Shown here: one piece after another, positions 21,641-22,037 of the stretch | How positions within the stretch are numbered: the stretch's first letter is position 1 | Layout: each line of letters opens with the position of its first letter | From: SZAS-18 sp031370675 | GTDB lineage: Bacteria; Verrucomicrobiota; Verrucomicrobiia; Chthoniobacterales; SZAS-18 | DNA: 22,037 nt | NCBI GenBank assembly: GCA_031370675.1 | Contig: JANMQT010000162.1 | Coordinates: forward strand, 1 to 22,037 | Reading direction: 5' to 3' | Program-made: the position numbers and the translations under genes | The notes under the pieces: model-generated | The model's database searches: none | Told to the model about the DNA's origin: nothing | The model's input: the letters and a program-made list of their open reading frames with translations, nothing else

Positions 21641-22037
<397 letters not shown>

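Overview
The window is a high-GC bacterial chromosome segment from a member of the Verrucomicrobiota, probably the Opitutales/Opitutaceae. The clearest evidence is the 5' part of a 16S rRNA gene at the right edge. It carries ACACCTACGGGTGGCAGC (21965-21982), the exact target of the verrucomicrobial probe EUB338-III. The planctomycete version has CTGC at the end and the common bacterial version has GGGAGGC. The family-level guess is inference from overall gene style. I see no phage, transposon, CRISPR array, tRNA or integration scar. This looks like ordinary core/accessory chromosome with tightly packed genes.

Layout, left to right. The first bases hold the start of an unidentified leftward gene. 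A biosynthetic-type threonine ammonia-lyase with an ACT domain (136-1362) and a small secreted protein of unknown function (1413-1877) follow. A MacA/MacB-type tripartite exporter is complete except for its outer-membrane channel (adaptor 2028-3272, ATPase 3291-4067, permease 4064-5284). It converges, two bases apart, on a DUF5069 gene (5287-5766, leftward). Next are a leftward pair, a DPM1/ArnC-like GT2 glycosyltransferase and an ArnT-like membrane glycosyltransferase (5833-8307), which probably hand a sugar through a polyprenyl-phosphate carrier to an extracytoplasmic acceptor.

The middle is rich in DNA repair. A short-chain dehydrogenase overlaps a YcaQ/AlkX-type interstrand-crosslink glycosylase (9113-10306). 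A HAD phosphatase diverges from a cyclic-nucleotide-binding/DUF1003 membrane protein (11098-11982). Then comes a leftward operon in which an Ada sensor-AraC-AlkA fusion protein overlaps an O6-methylguanine methyltransferase by four bases (11997-13972). Together these cover phosphotriester sensing, base excision of alkylated purines, direct reversal and crosslink unhooking. A nitroreductase-family flavoenzyme diverges from the alkylation operon and a second SDR follows it.

The right third holds a DUF6941 protein, a large GH63/MGH1-like glycosidase (16224-18890), a SAM methyltransferase, a HerA-like ATPase of the DUF853/YjgR type, and a 400-base AT-richer region. That region contains a good rRNA promoter and a possible 36-residue basic small protein before the 16S gene begins at about 21641.

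The most interesting non-coding signals are a near-identical 20-base element placed in the same orientation just upstream of both the DUF5069 gene and the nitroreductase gene (possible shared operator), a perfect 9-base inverted repeat before the cNMP/DUF1003 gene, a long hairpin between convergent genes at 15618-15645, and several genes whose -10-like hexamers sit only 7-10 bases before the start codon with no ribosome-binding site (possible leaderless mRNAs). I did not find a convincing wholly new multi-gene system.
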